Origin: a virus
DNA length: 37,852 nucleotides
Reading direction: 5' to 3' (one strand)
Virus record (IMG/VR): IMGVR_UViG_3300020578_000206
Coordinates: 1 to 37,852 of that record
The position numbers were made by a program, and so were the translations under genes. The notes beneath the pieces are model-generated. The model saw only the letters and a program-made list of their open reading frames with translations, ran no database searches and was not told the origin of the DNA. This document shows, piece after piece, positions 1 through 7,337 of the stretch (the first letter of the stretch is position 1; every line of letters begins with the position of its first letter).

Positions 1-113
1 GTGGTGGGGGGGGCGGGGGTGGGGGCGGGGTGGGGGGTGGGGGCGGCGGTGGCGGGGGCGGCGGTGGCGGCGGTGGCGGCGGTGGCGGTGGCGGCGGTGG
101 CGGTGCGAAGCAC
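1..113. repeat. G-rich triplet repeat tract encoding polyproline
   Basis: The plus strand is almost entirely G runs interrupted by single T or C, changing into repeated GGC/GGT triplets. On the minus strand it reads as CCG/CCA/CCC proline codons of the collar-fibre gene. The repeated runs of three or more G could form G-quadruplexes on the plus strand, and triplet tracts of this kind are prone to length change. The tract touches the window edge, so its full length is unknown and an assembly artefact at the edge is possible. Confidence 0.8.
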
Positions 114-2794
114 CCCCATGGCGCCGCTGGGTTCTGAGGGGTGGGACACTGGCAGCATAGACAGTACTCGGCGACGGTGGCGAGGCCGGGGGATGGGGTC
201 CCACATCCGTTACAACTGCCTCTAAGGGCTGGGTGGTTCCCTTCGTCTTCTCCATCCGCAAAATCCTGTAAACACGGCCCGATGGAATCACTGTAAAATT
301 GGCCGGCCAGCAGGCTACACGCACCGAGCGTGCCGGTTAACGACGCCTGAGGCAGCGGCGGAGCAGTACAGTGGAAAAACTGCTGTGAGGTCGTGCAATT
401 GCAGTTTGACCCTCCAGTTACTTCGGACCAACTGATTTGCTTTAGCCCACAGGGGCGCTGCACTGCGTCGAGAGCGGCTACTACATCCTCAAATTTTCCG
501 CATACCTGCAACCGATCTGTACAACACTTGAATCTTACTGGAGCGCAGGGAACGCCCGTGCCATCGCCACCGCCCGCGGCGCAAGCAGGACACTGCACAT
601 CCGTACAGACACCTATCTCTCCACACGCACATCTCAGCGGTGGCGGCTGGAAGAGGAATTGTAGGTCTGTATTTTCAGGTCCTGGGGTAGCAACAATCAA
701 ATCATACACTGTTGGGTTGGCAGCGCCTGTGCAAGAACCTTCAAAATACATCGTCCAAAATTGTATTCCCAAGAAACTGTTGCCTCCAATGTATCCATCC
801 GAAGGTTTTGTTTCTTGAACATCAGGAATGTCTAATGTGACTTCGTAACGATTCCAATTTGAGGTTCCATCAATAGAAATTGGAACAGGAGTAAAGTAAG
901 CATCATCCAAAATTCCTCTATTGCCTGCAAAATGCTGGCGTATACTCACATAGATTGATCCTTCATGCGTTCCTCGCGCCCAAAAACTCAAAGTAACTCG
1001 TTCATTGCTGAGAGTTCTAACATCTTCAATTCTGTTTTCCAAGTAATGATATGACTCTTGAGAGTTTTCGAGCAGCGCCCCTGGCGCTGTGACTGTGTAT
1101 GATGTAGGTCCATTAAAAGTACTGCGAGTTGCTGTCATTAAAGTTCCTTGTACCTGAGCATATGTGGTGATATAGTCAGGAAGTTCTTGAGAAACTTCAT
1201 CTGCGTTTGTAAGCGGAGGAACAACCATTGCAGCAGGATTAAAGTGTGTATGCTTTACTCCTTTTTTCAGTGCATGATAACTTCCTATGGAGCCTGGAGA
1301 AGCGGGTGGTGATAAACTAAAATCTTCAAACCAACGATCAGCAGTGTATTGAGGTTGAGCCTTGTGCAAACCCCGAGAAAACTCTTTGCCTCGTTGCCAA
1401 ACCAAGAACGAACCATTAATAATGGCATTGTCATTTAACCCAACAGGTGATATGTTTGTGCAGCAATCGTTTATAAACGATCCGCAATCCACCGTATTTG
1501 TTTTGATGGCAAATATCACATTCACAGAACTAGCGCGTGTATCAACTGTTGCGCTGTATCCTGTTCCGCTGGCTATATCTCCACCTTCGTCTAGAGTTGC
1601 TGTGTTTGATCCTGAGTAATCGCCCAGATCAGACTGTCTGAGGGGAGAGCCTTGAAAAACTGCCGAGGGATCAGCACCTCGTACAGTACGATTTCGTAGA
1701 TTCGGAACAAAAAACTGATCATCCAGGCCTGGAATGCCAGGTGCGCGAACCTTCACATTCAACGGAACGCCTGGTTGATATGGTCCTGTCATACCATCCA
1801 TTCGCACATCAGTATCAATGATGACCCTGAGTCGATTTTCATCAATGATATCATCAATTTGGGCAGGAACTTCTGCAATGCTAGTAAGGTTTGACTCCAA
1901 GCGAAGAAGCAGAGGTTTTTGAATTATGGCCGCGCTAACATCAATATCTTCGCCAGAGAAGTCAAGAATACAATATCCAGTTATACCAGTAAAAGAATCT
2001 GCTTGTGGTGGATTTGTTTCTAGCGTTAGTGTTGCAGGAACACGAACGCTGCCTGCAATTGCTTCTGAAAGGTATGGGTATTGTGCGGTGGTACACAGTC
2101 TTCCATCGGCTGCAATCCATGAATCGGGAATGTTGTTTTCAAGGAATGCACCAATTGCACCCACCTTCTGAATATCTTGAATGTATGCCCATTCTTCGGG
2201 GATGTTGTCTAGTTTGGAACCAATGTAGTTCACCACTACAGCGCGAGTGTGATCCAAGGCAATCAGCATTGGTTTCACAACCGAAGATATCATGTGGCCA
2301 CCAAACTCTAATGGACTTTTACAAATGAGTTTTCCGTCTTCACCTTCAAACGGACTCAGATAATAGACACCACCTGGCGTGTATGCTTGTGGAACACTTG
2401 CTGTGCCTGTGAGCAGAGCGTATTGATTGTAGTCAATATCTTGGTTGTCAGGAATGGTGATCTCACCACGAAACACAACGCTGAAAAAGTGACGCGGATC
2501 ATTACAGTTTTCTTCGGTTTGTGTGCGATGATCAAACGCATATGAAGGCAAAGCGCGTCTGGCATAATCTGCGGTAGAAGCACTATTGTTGGTGCCCCGA
2601 TATCCGCTGTGACTCACAATGGCAAGGCCTTCTGCGTTATCCAAGGTATCTGCACTTGCCAAAACCCACAGCCCTGTGATCTTATCAACCCGTACCACAT
2701 CTCCAAACAGGAATGTGTGATCCCGTTGATAAATCTTGGTGCGGCGATATGCTCTACCGTCCCAGTATGCTCTGTGAAATGCGCTTACGCCCAT
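1..2794 (-). CDS. Tail-collar fibre protein with Cys-rich, polyproline C-terminus (3' end off window)
   Basis: The minus strand is open from an ATG at 2794 to the left edge (931 codons, no stop), so the gene is 3'-partial. A GAGG precedes the ATG by 8 nt. Residues about 210-226 read as the start of a phage tail collar domain (GAIGAFLENNIPDSWIAADG), and residues about 359-371 supply its second half (FFVPNLRNRTVRG), with an insertion of about 130 residues between. A segment near residue 458 (NGSFLVWQRG, then ADRW) resembles fibre domains of other marine phages. Residues about 718-890 contain roughly 22 cysteines. From about residue 894 the protein is almost pure proline. Tail collar domains occur in T4 gp12-type short fibres and other adhesins, so a host-binding role is inferred. 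The last 700 bp are clearly more GC-rich than the rest. Confidence 0.88.
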   Translation of the reverse strand, partial: MGVSAFHRAYWDGRAYRRTKIYQRDHTFLFGDVVRVDKITGLWVLASADTLDNAEGLAIVSHSGYRGTNNSASTADYARRALPSYAFDHRTQTEENCNDPRHFFSVVFRGEITIPDNQDIDYNQYALLTGTASVPQAYTPGGVYYLSPFEGEDGKLICKSPLEFGGHMISSVVKPMLIALDHTRAVVVNYIGSKLDNIPEEWAYIQDIQKVGAIGAFLENNIPDSWIAADGRLCTTAQYPYLSEAIAGSVRVPATLTLETNPPQADSFTGITGYCILDFSGEDIDVSAAIIQKPLLLRLESNLTSIAEVPAQIDDIIDENRLRVIIDTDVRMDGMTGPYQPGVPLNVKVRAPGIPGLDDQFFVPNLRNRTVRGADPSAVFQGSPLRQSDLGDYSGSNTATLDEGGDIASGTGYSATVDTRASSVNVIFAIKTNTVDCGSFINDCCTNISPVGLNDNAIINGSFLVWQRGKEFSRGLHKAQPQYTADRWFEDFSLSPPASPGSIGSYHALKKGVKHTHFNPAAMVVPPLTNADEVSQELPDYITTYAQVQGTLMTATRSTFNGPTSYTVTAPGALLENSQESYHYLENRIEDVRTLSNERVTLSFWARGTHEGSIYVSIRQHFAGNRGILDDAYFTPVPISIDGTSNWNRYEVTLDIPDVQETKPSDGYIGGNSFLGIQFWTMYFEGSCTGAANPTVYDLIVATPGPENTDLQFLFQPPPLRCACGEIGVCTDVQCPACAAGGGDGTGVPCAPVRFKCCTDRLQVCGKFEDVVAALDAVQRPCGLKQISWSEVTGGSNCNCTTSQQFFHCTAPPLPQASLTGTLGACSLLAGQFYSDSIGPCLQDFADGEDEGNHPALRGSCNGCGTPSPGLATVAEYCLCCQCPTPQNPAAPWGCFAPPPPPPPPPPPPPPPPPPPPPPPPTPPPPPPPPP

Positions 2795-2833
2795 GGCAGA
2801 AACCTCACTCTATGTAGATTAGATACCTGCCTG

Positions 2834-5800
2834 TTAGAAAGTGGAAAGCGCAACTCTACGCCAGTCGTTAGTAGCAATACAAACATAGAGATGATTAGCG
2901 TCAAATCTAACTTCACCAGCAATGCCAGGATCGTTCGGTGCGATGGGCGGTAAAGTGTTCGGCAATCTGCTTGAAGTGTTCTCCCACATGGAAGTAGTAC
3001 CGTTCCACACAAGAATCTGGCCACCTGTTACAGCATTTGCGCCGGTAACAGGAGCATCCACATCACGCAGATCATCTAGTCTTTGTACAGGATTCTCTTG
3101 GAAATAGTCTCCGTTCACCACACCTTCGTAGTTGGTGACAAGCAACTGCGACTGATTCACTGCCAGAGCAACTGGCTTTCTGATGTGTCCTACTTCAAGT
3201 GGTTCACAATCCACAAGTGTTCCGCCTGTGATGGGATTCAGGAAGTATACGGATCCAGTTGTGATGGATGAAAGACCGCACATTCCTGTGGTCCAGTCAA
3301 TCAGATTGCCAACAGCGATTAGCCATCCTTCGGATGCTGTTGAGCCTCCGCCGATATCACAATCATTCCCTCCACCAGTTATCTGTTGCACTACAATTCC
3401 AAGAACTTCTGCGTTATCACGGGTGTCTGCTCTTGCCAAGAACAGCGCACCGTTTGCAGAGATACCAACCACATCTCCAACTTTAAAGTCTGTATGCTCG
3501 TTGGAGTTGACAGCGCCCGTGACAGGCACAAAGATTCGATCTTGCTGAGTATGTTCCAACACACCAAATTCATTGGTAACAACAACACTATTTGGTCTAA
3601 CTCCACCTGTAATACTGAACTGCGGAGAGCAAGTAATGTTATGGATATAGATGCCACCGCACGGCAAAATGCTCAAAGCAGGCACATGACCGTTTGTTTC
3701 TGTGACTCCCACGGGAACATATGCAAAGTGTAAGAGTCCATTGTCACTACCAGTCAAGCAATGATTGCCTGTGATTAGGGAGACATCCATGTACTGATTT
3801 ACATTCCAATAATCCTTAGTTCCCCCTGAGTTATCAGGGTAATTTGTGGTTCCGTTCGCTATGTTGAACGGAGTAAGCACATGGAATCGAGTATCTACTG
3901 CTAGATTCTGATTCAGAGTCCATGCATCATTGCTGTTTGCCCACAGAATAGATTTGTTTCCATCTGTGGAATTAAGAATGATACCACCACCATTAATTTC
4001 AATATCATTGCCCGCTTGTCCTGCGATTTGGGTGATGGTGAAGTGTACTCCGCTTCGTGAGGTATATGCAGCGCCTACTTTAAATGGTACATCGTTGTAT
4101 ACGCGAACCTTTACGGTTGCTGTGTTACCTGTGATGTTGATGTTGCTGATGGACAGAATAGTGGCACGAGAGTATTCAGTTCCAGTTAGTTCAGGAACTT
4201 GCCCGCCGCCAGGATCATCTATGTGGATGCGGTCTTGCCCACCACCATCTGTGTCTGCCTCATTATATCCAGGACCACGATTCAGATAGTCGCCGGTTAC
4301 AAAACCATACGGCTCGCTTTCGTATTCTCCAACAGGGTTTGGATTAGGCTCTGTTCTTGAATAGGTGCTATACACCGTATGCTTTTGAATAACCAGTTCG
4401 CCTGTGAGTCCACTATAAGTGTTGCCTGGGGTTGTACCATCTGTTTCTTGTTCTCCAATCTCGTAATAGTACGAGTCACCATCAGGATCATGACTCATGC
4501 CTGCAATGAGTTGTGCAGTAGTTCCAGTTAGCAGTTCAATATTAAACTCAAGGAAAGGACTAGCAGCCAGTTCAAGCGCCTTGTCATCAATCGTGAGTTT
4601 GGTTGCGTTGATCTCCATGGCAGGAGATTCAAATGCAATCTTGCCAGTGAATCTGTGATCGCCGGCAATGATGTGGGGCAGCATATTTTCTGCCTTGACT
4701 TTGAAGATGCTGGCCGGTGTATTATGTGGATCAATACCTCTGCGCGATGGATTTCCGTTGTCATCTTCAAAGCGTTCAAACACAAACAAGTCAGTTTCTT
4801 TAACTTGATTTCTAGACTTTCGATCCTCGAATGGATCAAGTGATCCTGTGACTTCAACCTCGGGCAAGCCAAAGATGTCTAGCACAATTTTACCACTAGC
4901 ACACTCTTGTGGTAGACCATCTTCAGGTGAAGTGGGTGGGTAAATACGAAGACCAGGACCCACATCTGCTTCTAGATAAAGAATTCCGTTGGTTGCATGA
5001 GTTAGTTCTTTTAAACCACCCAACGGTTTCACATCATAGATGCGAAGCGGATCAACTGCTGCAATGATATTATTGGTTGCGGTGTACCATTCATAGAATG
5101 TGTCGCTCAGAGACAGAGGAGACAATGGAACTTCCCACGGTCTTTGGTGAGGAACACACTCTTCATTTTGGAGGCATTCAAAATCATCCAAAGCACCGAG
5201 GATAACAATCTTTCCGCCTCGAATTTCATCTTCGGGGTTTTCCGTATAGTGTCGGTAGTACAGAACATCAGGCGCACAAGCAGGAATTCTGAAGGCTAGA
5301 TTGGGGCAGATAGAGCCTGTGCAAGGGCATGGGCAATTTAACTCGTCTGGAAGACTGTAGAGTAAAATTCTGACCTCATTAGAATTCTCGGTAGGTGTAC
5401 TGCCATTACGATAAACCAAATTACCGTCAGTTGGTTCATTTCCTGTTACCGAATACAGAATTCCTTGGTCGATAACACCGTCTTTACTTGTGGTAATGAC
5501 AATGGGATATGCATAATTGGACTTGTCTTGTTGGCGGAACACAATCCACTGGCCACGGAAAGCATAAATGGTGGGAGCAAACCCACACATACCTGTTAAA
5601 TGATTTGCATTATCATAGAAGTCGGCGCCTGTAAGCACCGCAGGCCATCTCATATAGAAAGAATCTTCTAGTTGAGTGCCAGATGATGCGGTGTCCTTGC
5701 GGACAAACACATCAATCACAAATCCGTTACTATTAGTTCCTGTAGTTGTTGCATACGGCGCAATGTTGTCTAGTACACCAACTCCAGTTAATCCCTGGCT

Positions 5801-5908
5801 GACATCACAAATACACAAATCCGTTTCCACGGGCGGAGGCGGAGGCGGCGGCGCCGGTGGAAACGGCGGATCACACTCTTCTGATCCTGTTATGGGTGGG
5901 CATGCCAT
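2834..5908 (-). CDS. Large tail-fibre-like structural protein (1024 aa)
   Basis: The long open frame begins at ATG 5908 and lies between the Pro-Thr repeat genes and the collar-fibre gene. The N-terminus is Cys/Pro-rich (seven consecutive prolines near residue 20, then CIC). The body is Gly/Thr/Asn-rich, like beta-structured fibres. A segment near residues 800-850 (FKVGDVVGISANGALFLARA) and the C-terminal end (LYVCIATNDWRRVALSTF) match my recollection of fibre ends in marine phages; I cannot verify this here. I counted 24 Thr-Gly dipeptides, about 20 after I, L, V or F. No strong Shine-Dalgarno precedes the start (GAAAGATAA only), so translation may be weak or coupled. The role as virion fibre is inferred from context and composition; the receptor is unknown. 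Confidence 0.85.
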   Translation of the reverse strand: MACPPITGSEECDPPFPPAPPPPPPPVETDLCICDVSQGLTGVGVLDNIAPYATTTGTNSNGFVIDVFVRKDTASSGTQLEDSFYMRWPAVLTGADFYDNANHLTGMCGFAPTIYAFRGQWIVFRQQDKSNYAYPIVITTSKDGVIDQGILYSVTGNEPTDGNLVYRNGSTPTENSNEVRILLYSLPDELNCPCPCTGSICPNLAFRIPACAPDVLYYRHYTENPEDEIRGGKIVILGALDDFECLQNEECVPHQRPWEVPLSPLSLSDTFYEWYTATNNIIAAVDPLRIYDVKPLGGLKELTHATNGILYLEADVGPGLRIYPPTSPEDGLPQECASGKIVLDIFGLPEVEVTGSLDPFEDRKSRNQVKETDLFVFERFEDDNGNPSRRGIDPHNTPASIFKVKAENMLPHIIAGDHRFTGKIAFESPAMEINATKLTIDDKALELAASPFLEFNIELLTGTTAQLIAGMSHDPDGDSYYYEIGEQETDGTTPGNTYSGLTGELVIQKHTVYSTYSRTEPNPNPVGEYESEPYGFVTGDYLNRGPGYNEADTDGGGQDRIHIDDPGGGQVPELTGTEYSRATILSISNINITGNTATVKVRVYNDVPFKVGAAYTSRSGVHFTITQIAGQAGNDIEINGGGIILNSTDGNKSILWANSNDAWTLNQNLAVDTRFHVLTPFNIANGTTNYPDNSGGTKDYWNVNQYMDVSLITGNHCLTGSDNGLLHFAYVPVGVTETNGHVPALSILPCGGIYIHNITCSPQFSITGGVRPNSVVVTNEFGVLEHTQQDRIFVPVTGAVNSNEHTDFKVGDVVGISANGALFLARADTRDNAEVLGIVVQQITGGGNDCDIGGGSTASEGWLIAVGNLIDWTTGMCGLSSITTGSVYFLNPITGGTLVDCEPLEVGHIRKPVALAVNQSQLLVTNYEGVVNGDYFQENPVQRLDDLRDVDAPVTGANAVTGGQILVWNGTTSMWENTSSRLPNTLPPIAPNDPGIAGEVRFDANHLYVCIATNDWRRVALSTF

Positions 5909-5948
5909 TTGTAGAATTATCTTTCAGTTAGAGTTACGGTCATCCTTC

Positions 5949-6008
5949 TTAGTTGACGGGACCCGGCATGCCGGGTCCGCCGCCACAACTGATGCTCACA
6001 TAGTTCAT
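5949..6008 (-). CDS. Possible 19-residue coupled micro-ORF, Gly/Pro-rich
   Basis: An ATG overlaps the stop of the upstream Pro-Thr repeat gene (ATGA) and opens 19 codons ending in [11 protein letters not shown], followed by TAA. The GPGMPGP stretch looks collagen-like. There is no independent ribosome-binding site, so any translation would be by coupling. It could equally be a remnant of a longer C-terminus in another frame, or simply untranslated spacer containing a palindrome. Nothing beyond the open frame and the overlap supports it. Confidence 0.25.
   Translation of the reverse strand: MNYVSISCGGGPGMPGPVN
5959..5978. repeat. Perfect 20-bp GC-rich palindrome
   Basis: GGACCCGGCA is followed directly by its reverse complement TGCCGGGTCC. 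It lies in the 96-bp gap between the Pro-Thr repeat gene and the large fibre gene and could form a very stable short hairpin or bind a dimeric protein. No T-run follows on the minus strand, so it is not a standard intrinsic terminator. It could be a processing or attenuation site, or a by-product of the GPGMPGP codons of the micro-ORF. Confidence 0.7.
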
Positions 6009-6727
6009 GATGCCGGTGATGGAGTTGGTGTTGGTGTCACCGGCATGGTTGGTGTCGGTGTTGGTGTCACCGTCTTGGTTACAGTCTGCGTTGGTGTATT
6101 TGTTACAGTCTGCGTTGGTGTATTTGTTGGAGTTGGGGATGCAGTTATAGTTTGTGACGGTGTTTGAGATTGGGTTGGTGTTTGGGTCACCGGCATGGTT
6201 GGTGTCGGTGTTGGTGTCACCGTCTTGGTTACAGTTGGTGTCTGCGTTGGCGTCTGCGTTGCAGTCTTGGTCGGAGTTGGGGATAGAGTTACTGCTGGCG
6301 TCGCCGTCTTGGTTGGTGTCGGTGTTGGTGTTACCGTCTTGGTTGGTGTCGGTGTTGGTGTTACCGTCTTGGTTGGTGTCGGTGTTTGCATCACCGTACG
6401 GGTTGGTGTCGGTGTTGGTGTTACCGTCTTGGTTTGTGTCGGTGTTGGAGTTGATGATCGTGTTGGGGTTGGTGTTGGGGTTGGTGTTCGAGTGGCAGAG
6501 GCGGGCGGTGTCGGCGAAGGTGGCGGCGGCGCCGTGGATGCAGATGGACTTGGTGATGGTGTTAATACGCAGTCAGGATTAATTCTAGCGAGAAGATTTT
6601 CAATCGCTTGAAGTCTAGTTTCAGCAGCACTGAGTTTTGCCCCATTGCCCTTTAAACTTGAAAATGCTGGTCTGAGGTTTGGTAACAGTGGGTGGTCGCT
6701 GGGGCTGGGGTTATTCAGGCTAGACAT
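6005..6727 (-). CDS. Pro-Thr repeat tail protein (240 aa)
   Basis: ATG 6727 is preceded by AAAGGA at good spacing. Residues 1-55 include a short amphipathic helix ([14 protein letters not shown]) followed by a single Cys. Residues about 56-240 are a low-complexity stalk of TPTPTPT units mixed with [11 protein letters not shown] and SPS segments. No catalytic motif is visible. It sits in the tail module next to a paralogous repeat gene, so a virion fibre or decoration role is inferred. The Thr/Ser/Pro composition resembles O-glycosylated stalks, and a glycosyltransferase gene lies elsewhere in the window, but no direct link is shown. Identical DNA repeats make the length likely to vary between relatives. 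Confidence 0.85.
   Translation of the reverse strand: MSSLNNPSPSDHPLLPNLRPAFSSLKGNGAKLSAAETRLQAIENLLARINPDCVLTPSPSPSASTAPPPPSPTPPASATRTPTPTPTPTRSSTPTPTQTKTVTPTPTPTRTVMQTPTPTKTVTPTPTPTKTVTPTPTPTKTATPAVTLSPTPTKTATQTPTQTPTVTKTVTPTPTPTMPVTQTPTQSQTPSQTITASPTPTNTPTQTVTNTPTQTVTKTVTPTPTPTMPVTPTPTPSPAS
6029..6480. repeat. Direct repeats coding Pro-Thr units
   Basis: A 30-bp unit (on the plus strand, GTCTTGGTTGGTGTCGGTGT plus TGGTGTTACC) occurs in tandem around 6308-6370. A stretch of about 50 bp is identical at 6036-6085 and 6186-6235, and its first 38 bp recur at 6810-6847 inside the neighbouring gene. The shared segments offer substrates for recombination within and between the two repeat genes. 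Confidence 0.8.
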
Positions 6728-6742
6728 AGGTAATTCCTTTAA

Positions 6743-7336
6743 TTAGTTGGATGCGGATGGAGTTATGGTCGGAGTTGGGGATAGAGTTACTGTTGGCGTT
6801 GGAGTCTGTGTCACCGGCATGGTTGGTGTCGGTGTTGGTGTCACCGTACGGGTTGGTGTCTGTGTTGGTGTCTTGGTCGGAGTTACAAACTCATTAGGAA
6901 ACCGTGATGGTGTCACGCTTGGTGTTGGTGTATGGGATTTTGTTGGTGTAACTGTTGGTGTGACTGTTCTAGTGATTGTAGGAGTTGGAGTAATGGAACA
7001 TAGTGGATAGCAGTTCACCAGTCTGGCAACTGTTGCTTCCAATGCAGCAATTCTGTTTGTTAGTGCTTTAATTGTTTCAACAGAATTTCTCTTTTCTGCT
7101 TTCGCGTGTCTTTTATCTGCCATTGCGAGAGACTTAGTAATATCCGCAGTCCTTTGCATACCAAAACCACCATCAGTTCTTGTATATTCCTTAGTAATCT
7201 GTTCGGTGCGCTTCTGCTCAGTAGCAACGAAAGAATTTGTAACATCTAGGTAAACAAGATCACCATTAGGACCAGTAACAACAATAGTACTCGTACTCGC
7301 TGTATTGCTTGGTCTATTTTTGTACGGATTACTCAT
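6743..7336 (-). CDS. Coiled-coil plus Pro-Thr repeat tail protein (197 aa)
   Basis: The start ATG 7336 lies one base after the stop of the giant upstream gene, so translation is probably coupled. Residues about 1-60 are polar. Residues about 62-107 are Lys/Arg/Glu/Ala-rich with a heptad-like stretch (IKALTNRIAALEATVARL), suggesting a coiled coil. It ends in CYPLC, after which residues about 115-197 are TPTPT-type repeats. The layout (helix, Cys, Pro-Thr stalk) parallels the next gene, and both end in similar repeats, so they look like diverged duplicates. The function is unknown; a tail-associated structural role is inferred from position. Confidence 0.85.
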   Translation of the reverse strand: MSNPYKNRPSNTASTSTIVVTGPNGDLVYLDVTNSFVATEQKRTEQITKEYTRTDGGFGMQRTADITKSLAMADKRHAKAEKRNSVETIKALTNRIAALEATVARLVNCYPLCSITPTPTITRTVTPTVTPTKSHTPTPSVTPSRFPNEFVTPTKTPTQTPTRTVTPTPTPTMPVTQTPTPTVTLSPTPTITPSASN

Positions 7337-7337
7337 G

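Noticed and set aside
393-2328. Several plus-strand open frames in the left 2.3 kb
   Set aside because: They lie opposite the long minus-strand collar-fibre frame, which has recognisable domains and a ribosome-binding site; the plus frames have no domain sense.
6029-6611. Plus-strand Val/Gly-rich frames and a CRISPR-like look of regular repeats
   Set aside because: The repeats encode Pro-Thr units on the minus strand; there are no unique spacers of constant size, and the plus frames are mirror images of the repeats.
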